This document shows positions 27,111 through 35,203 of a DNA stretch of 64,000 nucleotides, piece by piece. Origin of the DNA: Geothermobacter hydrogeniphilus (lineage in GTDB: Bacteria > Desulfobacterota > Desulfuromonadia > Desulfuromonadales > Geothermobacteraceae); assembly GCF_002898515.1 (NCBI RefSeq), contig NZ_PPFX01000007.1, positions 53,103 to 117,102 on the forward strand. The letters are read 5' to 3'. The translations under genes were made by a program, and so were the position numbers. The notes under the pieces are model-generated. The model searched no databases. It was not told the origin of the DNA and saw nothing but the letters and a program-made list of their open reading frames with translations. Each line of letters opens with the position of its first letter. Positions within the stretch are counted from its first letter, which is position 1.

Positions 27111-27707
27111 ATGGCAACTGAGACAGATGATTCGTTTCGCTCCCATCTAACGTTGCACCATCAGGCTTTGAAGTCCGTGGAGCAGAATCTTGATCCCCTG
27201 ATTCACCAGGCGGTCGAAATGATTGTGGCCTGCTTTGAGAGTGATGGCAAGCTGCTGATCATGGGGAACGGCGGTTCGGCGTCGGATGCCCAGCATTTTG
27301 CCGCCGAACTGGTCGGTCGTTATCGGGCGGAGCGGGACGGATTGCCCGCCATTGCCCTGACCACCGATTCCTCGATTCTGACCGCGGTCGGCAATGATTA
27401 CGGATTTGAGCAGATCTTCGCCCGCCAGGTGGAGGCTCTGGCACGCCCGGAGGATTTGGTGGTTGTCCTCTCCACGAGCGGCAATTCCGGCAATGTCGTG
27501 GCCGCGGTGCGGGCGGCGAACGAGATCGGTTGCCGCAGCATCGGTCTGTTGGGGCGGGACGGCGGTGCCCTGAGTGCGCTGGTCGACCTGCCGCTGATCA
27601 TTCCGGTCGAATCCACAGCCGTGGTGCAGGAGATGCACATCCTGCTGATCCACCTGTTGTGCGAAGCTGTTGATCACCATGATTTCGAGCGACGGGAGAG
27701 GTCATGA
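27111..27707 (+). CDS. gmhA: Sedoheptulose 7-phosphate isomerase GmhA
   Basis: First step of ADP-heptose synthesis: sedoheptulose 7-phosphate to D-glycero-D-manno-heptose 7-phosphate. The 198-residue SIS-domain protein shows LIMGNGGSASDAQHFAAELVGRY and VLSTSGNSGNVVAAV, plus the C-terminal QEMHILLIHLLCE stretch with metal- or active-site residues. ATG 27111 follows AGAAGGGGCTGGTC. The stop overlaps the hldE start by 4 bp. GC content returns to the host level here, marking the end of the AT-rich block. Confidence 0.96.
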   Translation: MATETDDSFRSHLTLHHQALKSVEQNLDPLIHQAVEMIVACFESDGKLLIMGNGGSASDAQHFAAELVGRYRAERDGLPAIALTTDSSILTAVGNDYGFEQIFARQVEALARPEDLVVVLSTSGNSGNVVAAVRAANEIGCRSIGLLGRDGGALSALVDLPLIIPVESTAVVQEMHILLIHLLCEAVDHHDFERRERS

Positions 27708-29161
27708 ATGTCGGTCAATTCCTGGAGCAGGCCCGCGATTGTCCGATCCTGGTGATCGGCGACCTGATGCTTGACGAATACCTGTGGGGGGATGTTGAAC
27801 GCATTTCCCCCGAGGCGCCGGTGCAGGTGGTCGACGTTGCCGACGAGGAAGTCAGACTCGGCGGCGCGGGCAACGTGATCCGGAACCTGGTCGAACTCGG
27901 CTGCCGGGTTAGTGCCGCGGGTGTCGTCGGTAAGGATGATGACGGGGACCTTCTCGGCAAAATGCTTGAGACGGCCGGTGTCGATTGCCGGGCCCTGCTG
28001 GCTGTTGCCGGTCGGCGCACCGGACGTAAAACCCGGGTTCTTTCGAACAGTCAGCAGATGCTGCGCATCGACCGGGAAAGTTGTGAGAATATCCCGGCGG
28101 TGACCGAGTCCCGGCTGCTTGAGGCGGTGCTGCCGCTTATCCCCCGGCAACGGGTGGTTCTGGTTTCCGATTACGGCAAGGGGGTTCTGACCGAGCGGGT
28201 GTTGCGGGAAATTCTTGCCGCCGGGCGGGCGGCCAAGGTTCCGGTGCTGGTTGATCCCAAGGGAGAGGATTTCCTGCGCTACCGTGGCGCCTTTCTGCTG
28301 ACGCCGAACCGGCGCGAGGCCGGTTTGGCGTCCGGCATCCCGGTTGAGGATGAAGCGTCGGCCCTCGCCGCCGGCCGGGCTCTGATGGCGCAGTGCTCTC
28401 TTAAGGCCCTGGTCCTGACTCGCAGCGAAGAGGGTATGAGCGTTTTTCTGGAGAATGGTTCGGTGACCCCGATGCCGACCCGTGCCCGGGATGTCTACGA
28501 TGTTTCCGGAGCCGGTGATACCGTGCTGGTTTTCGTCGGTCTCGGCGTGGCGACCGGCCTGTCGGTGATTGAGGCGGCCGCCCTGGCGAATGTTGCCGCC
28601 GGCATCGTCGTCGGCAAAGTCGGCACATCGACCGTGACAGCCGCTGACCTGTTCACCGCCGCCGGTGATGATTCCGGGCTGAACCGCAAGATCCGTCCGG
28701 CCGCGGAGTTGGCGGCCATTCTCGCTGACCGACGTCGGCAGGGACAGAACATTGTCTTCACCAACGGCTGTTTCGATCTTCTGCACGTCGGCCATGTCCG
28801 CTACCTGCAGCAGGCGAGGCAGCTTGGCGACCTGCTGGTACTGGGCCTTAATTCCGATGCCTCGATCCGTCGCCTGAAGGGGCCGAAGAGACCCCTGATC
28901 GGCGCTGAAGAACGGGCCCATATCCTGGCGGCGCTGGACTGTGTCGACTTCGTGGTCATGTTCGATGAGGATACGCCGCTGAACTTGATCGAATCCCTGC
29001 GGCCGGATATCCTCGTCAAGGGGAGCGACTACACGCCGGAAGAGGTGGTCGGCAGAGAGTTTGTCGAGAGTCAGGGCGGGCGGGTGGAACTGATCCGGGT
29101 GGTTGACGGCAAGTCGACCAGCAATCTCATTGAAAAGATCCTGCAGGCCTATCAGTCGTGA
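27704..29161 (+). CDS. hldE: Bifunctional heptose 7-phosphate kinase / heptose 1-phosphate adenylyltransferase
   Basis: HldE catalyses two steps of ADP-heptose synthesis. Residues 1 to about 320 are a PfkB/ribokinase-type kinase (VIGDLMLDEYLWGDVERISPEAPV near the N-terminus; catalytic DVSGAGDTVL). Residues 340-485 are a cytidylyltransferase-like adenylyltransferase with TNGCFDLLHVGHVRYL containing the HxGH motif, and LVKGSDY. The 485-residue length matches the fused enzyme of E. coli. It overlaps gmhA and gmhB by 4 bp each. The final epimerase HldD is not in the window. Confidence 0.97.
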   Translation: MNVGQFLEQARDCPILVIGDLMLDEYLWGDVERISPEAPVQVVDVADEEVRLGGAGNVIRNLVELGCRVSAAGVVGKDDDGDLLGKMLETAGVDCRALLAVAGRRTGRKTRVLSNSQQMLRIDRESCENIPAVTESRLLEAVLPLIPRQRVVLVSDYGKGVLTERVLREILAAGRAAKVPVLVDPKGEDFLRYRGAFLLTPNRREAGLASGIPVEDEASALAAGRALMAQCSLKALVLTRSEEGMSVFLENGSVTPMPTRARDVYDVSGAGDTVLVFVGLGVATGLSVIEAAALANVAAGIVVGKVGTSTVTAADLFTAAGDDSGLNRKIRPAAELAAILADRRRQGQNIVFTNGCFDLLHVGHVRYLQQARQLGDLLVLGLNSDASIRRLKGPKRPLIGAEERAHILAALDCVDFVVMFDEDTPLNLIESLRPDILVKGSDYTPEEVVGREFVESQGGRVELIRVVDGKSTSNLIEKILQAYQS

Positions 29162-29742
29162 CCTTCGGCACCGGTGAAACACTGAAGCCTGCGGTTTTTC
29201 TCGACCGGGACGGAACCATCAATGTCGAGAAAAATTACCTTTTCCGGGTGGAGGATTTCGAATTCATTGACGGGGTTCCGGCAGCGATCCGGCGCCTGAA
29301 CCGGGCCGGACTGCCGGTGGTCGTGATCACCAACCAGTCGGGAATCGCGCGTGGGTTCTACGGTCTGTCCGAGGTCGAGACGCTGCACCGTCATGTTGAC
29401 CGGTTGCTGGCCGTTGCCGGCGCGCGAATCGACGCCTGGTATATCTGTCCGCACCTCCCAGACTACAGTTCAGCGAAATGCGACTGTCGCAAACCGGCTC
29501 CCGGTCTGCTGCTGCGGGCGGCCGCCGAAAGAGGGATCGACCTGGCGCGGTCGTGGATGGTGGGCGACAAGCCGGCCGATATCCGGGCCGGGTTGTCGGT
29601 CGGTTGCGGCTCGATCCTGGTGAAAACCGGATACGGGAATACCGCGGTTGCCGAGGCGATGGAACTCAAGGTTCCGGTGGTCGAGACCCTCGTCGAGGCC
29701 GTCGATCTTATCCTGCGGCCAGGTTCAGGATTGACGCTTTGA
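29158..29742 (+). CDS. gmhB: D-glycero-beta-D-manno-heptose 1,7-bisphosphate 7-phosphatase
   Basis: GmhB removes the 7-phosphate between the two HldE reactions. The 194-residue HAD phosphatase has the nucleophile motif VFLDRDGTINVE, the Thr/Ser motif VVITNQSGIARG, the structural zinc site CPHLPDYSSAKCDCRKPAPG and the MVGDKPADI motif. It begins at GTG 29158, overlapping the hldE stop. With gmhA and hldE it completes three of the four ADP-heptose genes. Confidence 0.95.
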   Translation: MTFGTGETLKPAVFLDRDGTINVEKNYLFRVEDFEFIDGVPAAIRRLNRAGLPVVVITNQSGIARGFYGLSEVETLHRHVDRLLAVAGARIDAWYICPHLPDYSSAKCDCRKPAPGLLLRAAAERGIDLARSWMVGDKPADIRAGLSVGCGSILVKTGYGNTAVAEAMELKVPVVETLVEAVDLILRPGSGLTL

Positions 29743-29820
29743 TTTCCACGCCGGGAATGATACCATTCCGCCCCAAATTAAATATCCAGCAACGCGACAT
29801 AGGGGGGAGTTATTTCTACC

Positions 29821-30888
29821 ATGAAAAATATTCTTGTTACCGGCGGCTGCGGGTTTATCGGCGCCAATTTCATCCGGCTGGCGCTTGAGAGCCCTGACGA
29901 GATCCGCCTGGTCAACCTCGACAAGCTGACCTATGCCGGCAATCCCGAGAACCTGTCCGGTCTCGACTCTGATCCCCGTTATCGTTTCGTGCGCGGCGAT
30001 ATCTGTGATCGTGAGCTGGTGCAGAAGTTGTTTGCCGAGGAAGAGATCGATACGGTGGTCCATTTTGCTGCGGAATCGCACGTTGATCGCAGCATCGACG
30101 GGCCCGGAGAATTCATCCGGACCAATATCAACGGCACCTTCTCGCTCCTTGAGGCGGCCCGCAGCACCTGGCTCGGGGGCGGAGGGAAGGGTGATGGCAG
30201 ACGTTTCCTGCAAGTCAGCACCGACGAGGTTTACGGATCCCTGGGCGAAACCGGTTATTTTTCCGAAACCACCCCCTACGATCCCCGCTCTCCCTATTCG
30301 GCCAGCAAGGCGGCCTCCGACCACCTGGTCAGTGCCTATGGCCATACCTACGGCCTGCCGGTGCTGATCACCAACTGTTCCAACAATTACGGTCCCTACC
30401 AGTTTCCGGAAAAGCTGATTCCGCTGATTATCAACAACGCCCTCAATGGACGGGAACTGCCGGTCTACGGTGACGGCCGCAATATTCGCGACTGGCTGTT
30501 TGTCGAGGATCACTGCCGGGCGATCCTGGCTGTCCTGAACGGTGGCAGATGCGGCGAAACCTACAATATCGGTGGCAACAGTGAAAAACGGAACATCGAG
30601 GTGGTCGAAACTATCTGCGACATTCTCGATGAAAAAGTTGCCCCGCTGGCCTCGGGCGAACCACGTCGTTCGCTGGTCCGCTTCGTCAAGGACCGCGCCG
30701 GGCATGATCGCCGCTACGCCATTGACGCCGGCAAGATCAGGCGGGAACTCGGCTGGGAGCCGACGGTCCCTTTCGACGAGGGACTCCGCGGCACGGTCGA
30801 CTGGTACCTTGCCAACCAGGCCTGGTGTGCCGCCATTCTTGACGGCTCCTACCAGGACTACTACGACCGGATGTACGGAGATCGCTGA
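29821..30888 (+). CDS. rfbB: dTDP-glucose 4,6-dehydratase
   Basis: Second step of dTDP-L-rhamnose synthesis. The 355-residue extended short-chain dehydrogenase has the NAD-binding GGCGFIGANFIR, the catalytic STDEVYGSL, and the YxxxK pair in YSASKAASDHL. It is preceded by 78 bp after gmhB containing an AT-rich stretch (AAATTAAATAT) and the ribosome site GGGGGAG. It is the first of a tight rfbB-rfbD-rfbA-rfbC run. The product feeds rhamnose transfer to core or O-chain. Confidence 0.97.
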   Translation: MKNILVTGGCGFIGANFIRLALESPDEIRLVNLDKLTYAGNPENLSGLDSDPRYRFVRGDICDRELVQKLFAEEEIDTVVHFAAESHVDRSIDGPGEFIRTNINGTFSLLEAARSTWLGGGGKGDGRRFLQVSTDEVYGSLGETGYFSETTPYDPRSPYSASKAASDHLVSAYGHTYGLPVLITNCSNNYGPYQFPEKLIPLIINNALNGRELPVYGDGRNIRDWLFVEDHCRAILAVLNGGRCGETYNIGGNSEKRNIEVVETICDILDEKVAPLASGEPRRSLVRFVKDRAGHDRRYAIDAGKIRRELGWEPTVPFDEGLRGTVDWYLANQAWCAAILDGSYQDYYDRMYGDR

Positions 30889-31779
30889 ATGAGCGTTTCG
30901 CTGAAGGTCGCCCTGATCGGGGCCAAGGGGATGCTGGCCGATGCGGTGCAGCGTCTCGCTCCCGGGAACTGGGATATTCGCGGTTATGATCTGCCCGGTT
31001 TTGACCTGACGGACCGGACCTCTGTTCTTGACCTGGCAGGGGAAAACCCGGATTTGATCATCAATTGCGCCGCCCTGACCGATGTCGACGGCTGCGAGAG
31101 TCGGGTCGAGCAGGCCGAGGCGGTCAACGGCAGGGGACCCGGCTACCTGGCGGAGCTGGCCCGTTGTTGCGGGGCGACGCTGGTGCATATTTCGACCGAT
31201 TTTGTTTTCGACGGCAAAAAGGACAGTCCCTATCTGGAGACGGATACCCCGGACCCCCTGTCGGTGTATGGTCTGAGCAAGCTGCACGGTGAACAGGCGA
31301 TTCTTGCCGTCGGCCTGGGGAGCTGCTTCATTATCCGTACCAGCTGGCTTTACGGAGCCGGCGGCGGCAATTTCGTCGAGACCATGGTGCGTCTCGCCCG
31401 TGAACGCGAAAGTCTCGGCATCGTCGCCGACCAGACCGGTACCCCGACCTGGACCGACGATCTGGTCCGGGCGATGCTGCGGCTGCTGGAACAGGGTGAC
31501 TACGGCATCTATCATTACAGTAATGATGGCGCCTGCAGCTGGTACGATTTCGCCTGCGCCGCTATTGAACTGGCCCGGCGTGATGAAAAACTCGCGGTGC
31601 GGCAGGTTCGCCCGATCACGACCGCGGACTATCCGCTGCCGGCCTGTCGTCCGCGTTATTCCGTCCTCAGCAAGCAGAAGATCGGAAAGATCTCCGGTGT
31701 GGAGATTCCCGCCTGGCGGGAGAGCCTGAAGCGTTATTTTGAACAGAGACAGGGAGGGGATAAACCCCATGGCTATTGA
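30889..31779 (+). CDS. rfbD: dTDP-4-dehydrorhamnose reductase
   Basis: Final NAD(P)H-dependent reduction to dTDP-L-rhamnose. The 296-residue protein has the nucleotide-binding [14 protein letters not shown], the catalytic [10 protein letters not shown] and [10 protein letters not shown], and the late [14 protein letters not shown]. The ATG follows the rfbB stop directly with no gap. Its 3' end overlaps rfbA by 11 bp, and the ribosome site for rfbA (AGGGAGGGGA) is inside it. Confidence 0.96.
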   Translation: MSVSLKVALIGAKGMLADAVQRLAPGNWDIRGYDLPGFDLTDRTSVLDLAGENPDLIINCAALTDVDGCESRVEQAEAVNGRGPGYLAELARCCGATLVHISTDFVFDGKKDSPYLETDTPDPLSVYGLSKLHGEQAILAVGLGSCFIIRTSWLYGAGGGNFVETMVRLARERESLGIVADQTGTPTWTDDLVRAMLRLLEQGDYGIYHYSNDGACSWYDFACAAIELARRDEKLAVRQVRPITTADYPLPACRPRYSVLSKQKIGKISGVEIPAWRESLKRYFEQRQGGDKPHGY

Positions 31780-32638
31780 AAAAGGCATTGTGCTGGCCGG
31801 TGGTGCCGGCACCCGCCTCTATCCGCTGACCCTGGTGGCCAGCAAGCAGCTGCAGCCGATTTATGACAAACCGATGATCTATTATCCGATCTCGACCCTG
31901 ATGCGGGCCGGGATAAAGGATATCCTGATCATTTCCACGCCCCAGGATACGCCCCGTTTCGAGGCCCTGCTGGGTGATGGATCGCAGTGGGGACTTCGGC
32001 TCAGCTACCAGGTTCAGCCCGAGCCCAAAGGAATCGCCCAGGCTTTTCTGATCGGTGAGAAGTTCATTGACGGAAAGGCGGTTTCGTTGATTCTCGGTGA
32101 CAATATCTTTTACGGCAAAATGGGCCTGTCGCGTATTTTCCGGGACTTTGCCGGTGGCGCCAGGGTGTTCGGCTATCCGGTGCAGGATCCGGAACGTTAC
32201 GGCGTGGTCGAGTTCGATGCCTCGGGCAAGGTTCTCGGCATCGAAGAGAAACCGCGGCAGCCGAAATCACGTTACGCCGTGCCGGGGCTCTATCTTTATG
32301 ATGAAAAGGTTGTCGAGCTGACTCGCGGGCTTCAACCTTCGGCGCGCGGGGAACTGGAAATCACCGACCTCAACCTGGCCTACCTTGAACGTCGGGAACT
32401 GCTGGTGGAAAAGCTCGAGCGGGGCATCGCCTGGCTCGACACCGGCACCCACATGAGTTTGCTGGAGGCGAGTCATTTCATCGGCACCCTTGAGGCGCGC
32501 CAGGGAGTCAAGATCGGCTGCCTCGAAGAGGTCGCCTACAGAAAAGGCTACATTGACCTTGACCAGCTGCTGGCGGTCATCGAGGCGATGCCGAAATCGA
32601 GTTACCGCAGTTACCTGGAACAACTCAGCCGCGAATAG
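31769..32638 (+). CDS. rfbA: Glucose-1-phosphate thymidylyltransferase
   Basis: First step of the rhamnose pathway: glucose 1-phosphate and dTTP to dTDP-glucose; usually feedback-inhibited by dTDP-rhamnose. The protein starts [21 protein letters not shown] (ATG 31769), with LGDNIFYG and the EKP motif ([11 protein letters not shown]). At 289 residues it has the normal length. An in-frame start at 31739 would lie deeper in rfbD and lacks a comparable ribosome site. Confidence 0.97.
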   Translation: MAIEKGIVLAGGAGTRLYPLTLVASKQLQPIYDKPMIYYPISTLMRAGIKDILIISTPQDTPRFEALLGDGSQWGLRLSYQVQPEPKGIAQAFLIGEKFIDGKAVSLILGDNIFYGKMGLSRIFRDFAGGARVFGYPVQDPERYGVVEFDASGKVLGIEEKPRQPKSRYAVPGLYLYDEKVVELTRGLQPSARGELEITDLNLAYLERRELLVEKLERGIAWLDTGTHMSLLEASHFIGTLEARQGVKIGCLEEVAYRKGYIDLDQLLAVIEAMPKSSYRSYLEQLSRE

Positions 32639-32646
32639 GAGTCTGT

Positions 32647-33192
32647 ATGCGGATTGTTACCATCGCCATTGCCGATGTCCTGCTGCTGGAGCCGCGGATT
32701 TTTCCGGACCGGCGCGGATTTTTCTTCGAGAGCTTCAACCGGGCCCGCTGGGAAGAGTTGACCGGGTTGAAAAACGATTTCGTTCAGGACAACCACTCGC
32801 GTTCCTGTCGCGGGGTTCTGCGCGGTCTGCATTACCAGGTTCAGCAGCCCCAGGGCAAACTGGTGCGGGCCGTCGGCGGAGAGATTTTCGATGTCGCCGT
32901 CGACCTGCGTCGTTCTTCACCGACATTCGGGCAATGGGTCGGCGCTGTCCTGTCGGATGAAAACAAGCGGCAACTCTGGGTCCCGGAAGGATTTGCCCAC
33001 GGATTTATGGTACTCTCCGAGACGGCGGATCTGCTTTACAAGACCACCGCCTACTATGCCCCGCAGCATGAGCGGACGATTCGTTGGGATGACCCGGACC
33101 TGGGGATCGACTGGCCGCGTGATGTTCAGCCCCTGCTGTCGGAAAAAGACGCAGCGGGAACCGCGTTCCGGGATGCCGAATGTTACCCCTGA
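32647..33192 (+). CDS. rfbC: dTDP-4-dehydrorhamnose 3,5-epimerase
   Basis: Double epimerisation at C3 and C5 of the 4-keto sugar. The 181-residue cupin shows DRRGFFFESFNRARW, the catalytic-histidine region SRGVLRGLHYQVQ, and WVPEGFAHGFMVLSE. It is the last gene of the rhamnose operon. A full copy of the 162-bp palindromic element begins one base after its stop codon and could act on the 3' end of the message. Confidence 0.97.
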   Translation: MRIVTIAIADVLLLEPRIFPDRRGFFFESFNRARWEELTGLKNDFVQDNHSRSCRGVLRGLHYQVQQPQGKLVRAVGGEIFDVAVDLRRSSPTFGQWVGAVLSDENKRQLWVPEGFAHGFMVLSETADLLYKTTAYYAPQHERTIRWDDPDLGIDWPRDVQPLLSEKDAAGTAFRDAECYP

Positions 33193-33352
33193 CCTGAATC
33201 TGAGTTCCTGTTGGATGGAGAGTGCAAGTGCTTGGTCTGAATGAGATTTGCAAAAATCTGAAGCGCACCCACAGGTTCGCTGGTGATTTTTGGGAAGCTC
33301 AGGCAGATCAATGACTTGTGCTGTCCGCCAACAAGGGGCTCACTGATTCAGG
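33193..33352. repeat. 160-bp palindromic element, full copy (rfbC-yicC gap)
   Basis: The ends are CCTGAATCTGAG (with a 2-base deletion) and CTCACTGATTCAGG. Relative to the other three full copies it lies in the opposite orientation. It carries the conserved core with AAAATCTGAAGCGC, CACAGGTTCGCTGG and GATTTTTGGGAA, which fold onto each other as the element is near-palindromic over its length. It fills nearly the entire 181-bp gap between rfbC and yicC. Confidence 0.85.
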
Positions 33353-33373
33353 ACTGAGAGAGGATGAGCCAAG

Positions 33374-34249
33374 ATGATTGACAGCATGACCGGCTTCGGC
33401 AAGGGCCGGGCGGCCGGTGAGAACATCGCCATCGGCATCGAGATCAAATCGGTCAACCACCGCTTCTGCGATGTCAATGTCAAGGGGCCACGGGTCGCCA
33501 TGCCCCTTGAGGGCATACTCAAGAAAAAGGTTTCCGAGAGCCTGTCGCGCGGCAAGATCGATATTTTCATCAACCTGGAGATCATTGGCGAGCAGGCCTA
33601 CGAGGCCCGGATCAACAAGCCGCTGGCCGACGCCCTGGTCCGGTCGCTGAACAAACTGCAGAAGGCTTATGGTCTGGACGACAAGGTCTCGCTCGACCTG
33701 CTGGTCGGGCAGAAGGATGTGCTGCAGTTTTCCGAAAGTATTTCGCTCGACGAGTTGCGGCCGTGTCTGGAACAGGCCCTGGACGAGGCCTTGCTGCAGA
33801 TTCGCCAGATGCGTCGTTCGGAAGGGGAGGCCCTGCAGGTCGATTTCGAGCAGCGACTGGAAAAGCTCGACAGTTTGATCGGCCGGGTGGCCGAACGGGC
33901 GCCTCAAGTCCCCCTGGAATGGCAGGAGAAGTTGCGCCAGCGGCTCGAACGTTATGCCGCCGATGTCGACATCGAACCGCAGCGGATCGCCCAGGAACTG
34001 GCCGTCTTTGCCGACCGCTGTGACATCAGCGAAGAACTGACCCGTTTCCGCAGTCACCTGGTCCAGTTTCGTGGGCTGTTTGATGCGGAGGAGCCGGTCG
34101 GCCGGAAAATGGACTTCCTGGTGCAGGAAATCAACCGTGAAACCAACACCATCGGCAGCAAGGCCAATGACGCCGTTATCGGCAGCCAGGTGGTCGAGAT
34201 CAAGGCGGAGCTGGAAAAAATCCGCGAACAGGTACAGAACGTCGCATGA
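33374..34249 (+). CDS. yicC: YicC/YloC family protein
   Basis: A 291-residue member of the YicC/YloC family; E. coli YicC has been described as an endoribonuclease involved in RNA turnover. The family N-terminus is visible (MIDSMTGFGKGRAAGENIAI), as is the conserved C-terminal region KMDFLVQEINRETNTIGSKA. The middle is largely alpha-helical and charged. It lies directly upstream of gmk with a 4-bp overlap, a very common arrangement. In many relatives a small RemA-like (DUF370) gene lies between the two; it is absent here. Confidence 0.94.
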   Translation: MIDSMTGFGKGRAAGENIAIGIEIKSVNHRFCDVNVKGPRVAMPLEGILKKKVSESLSRGKIDIFINLEIIGEQAYEARINKPLADALVRSLNKLQKAYGLDDKVSLDLLVGQKDVLQFSESISLDELRPCLEQALDEALLQIRQMRRSEGEALQVDFEQRLEKLDSLIGRVAERAPQVPLEWQEKLRQRLERYAADVDIEPQRIAQELAVFADRCDISEELTRFRSHLVQFRGLFDAEEPVGRKMDFLVQEINRETNTIGSKANDAVIGSQVVEIKAELEKIREQVQNVA

Positions 34250-34908
34250 ATGAAAAGTCCTCAGCAGAACGGCTTGATCCGATCGAAGCGCCCCGTGAAG
34301 GGCTGCTGATCGTCGTTTCTGCTCCATCCGGGGCCGGCAAGACCACCCTCTGTCGACATCTGGTTGACAATTTCAGCAATATCCGTCAGTCTGTCTCGTT
34401 CACGACCCGCAAGCCGCGTGGTTCGGAACGGGATGGCGTCGATTACCATTTCGTTGACCAGGCTGAATTCGACCGCATGGTCGCGGCCGGGGAATTCGCC
34501 GAGTGGGCGGAGGTCCACGGCAACTGCTACGGTACGGCGCTGAAGACCCTGGACGAGTCCCGTCGGCGGGGCGAGGATATTCTGCTCGATATCGACTGCC
34601 AGGGGGCCGCGCAACTGCGAGACAGGCTTGACGCCGCGGTCTTCGTTTTTATCCTGCCGCCGTCGCTTACGGAACTGGAAAGACGTCTCCGTTCCAGGCA
34701 GACCGACAGCGATGAGGTGATCCGGCATCGGCTGCGCAATGCCGAGCAGGAAATTCGCGCCGCCAGGTGGTATGATTACCTGATTGTCAATGCCGATCTG
34801 GAAACCGCCCGTCAGCGGTTGGCGTCCATCGTTCGGGCCGAACGGTGTCGGACCCGGCGCTTCAAGAGCGCGCCGGCGGTCTGGTTCGGGTTGGAAAAAT
34901 TAAGTTAA
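34246..34908 (+). CDS. gmk: Guanylate kinase
   Basis: Converts GMP to GDP with ATP. The 220-residue protein has the P-loop [12 protein letters not shown], the GMP-binding [20 protein letters not shown], and [11 protein letters not shown]. The N-terminus is about 20 residues longer than in most homologues, before [12 protein letters not shown]. It overlaps yicC by 4 bp, with rpoZ and rel downstream. This groups guanine nucleotide metabolism with (p)ppGpp synthesis, as in E. coli. Confidence 0.96.
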   Translation: MNEKSSAERLDPIEAPREGLLIVVSAPSGAGKTTLCRHLVDNFSNIRQSVSFTTRKPRGSERDGVDYHFVDQAEFDRMVAAGEFAEWAEVHGNCYGTALKTLDESRRRGEDILLDIDCQGAAQLRDRLDAAVFVFILPPSLTELERRLRSRQTDSDEVIRHRLRNAEQEIRAARWYDYLIVNADLETARQRLASIVRAERCRTRRFKSAPAVWFGLEKLS

Positions 34909-34927
34909 CACCAAGGGAGTTCTGATT

Positions 34928-35134
34928 ATGGCACGTGTCACCGTTGAAGATTGTCTGGATGTAATCCCCAACCGCTTTTTGCTCTGCATGGTTGCATCCA
35001 AACGCTCCAAGCAGCTTTACAAGGGGGCCGCGCCCCTGATCGACAACAAGGCCAACAACAAAAAGGTCGTTGTTTCGCTGCGTGAAATCGCCGCTGGAAA
35101 AGTCGATTTCGAAATCCCCACCCGCAAGAGCTGA
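34928..35134 (+). CDS. rpoZ: DNA-directed RNA polymerase omega subunit
   Basis: A small subunit that helps assemble RNA polymerase and, in Proteobacteria, contributes to a ppGpp binding site. The 68-residue sequence contains [19 protein letters not shown] and [17 protein letters not shown], both standard for omega. It is 19 bp after gmk and 69 bp before rel, the conserved gmk-rpoZ-spoT order. Confidence 0.96.
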   Translation: MARVTVEDCLDVIPNRFLLCMVASKRSKQLYKGAAPLIDNKANNKKVVVSLREIAAGKVDFEIPTRKS

Positions 35135-35203
35135 ATGTAACGCCGGCTGAAAACCCGGGCAGGCGGCCGCCGTGCTGTCTACCCGTTTTTTGCCCGAGCC
35201 CTG

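Noticed and set aside
27674..29182. A 502-codon minus-strand open frame opposite hldE
   Set aside because: Shadow of a certain gene; translation is not protein-like.
29725..31812. A 695-codon open frame on the minus strand opposite rfbB and rfbD
   Set aside because: It lies fully antisense to two well-identified genes, its translation has no recognisable domain, and such frames are common opposite high-GC genes.
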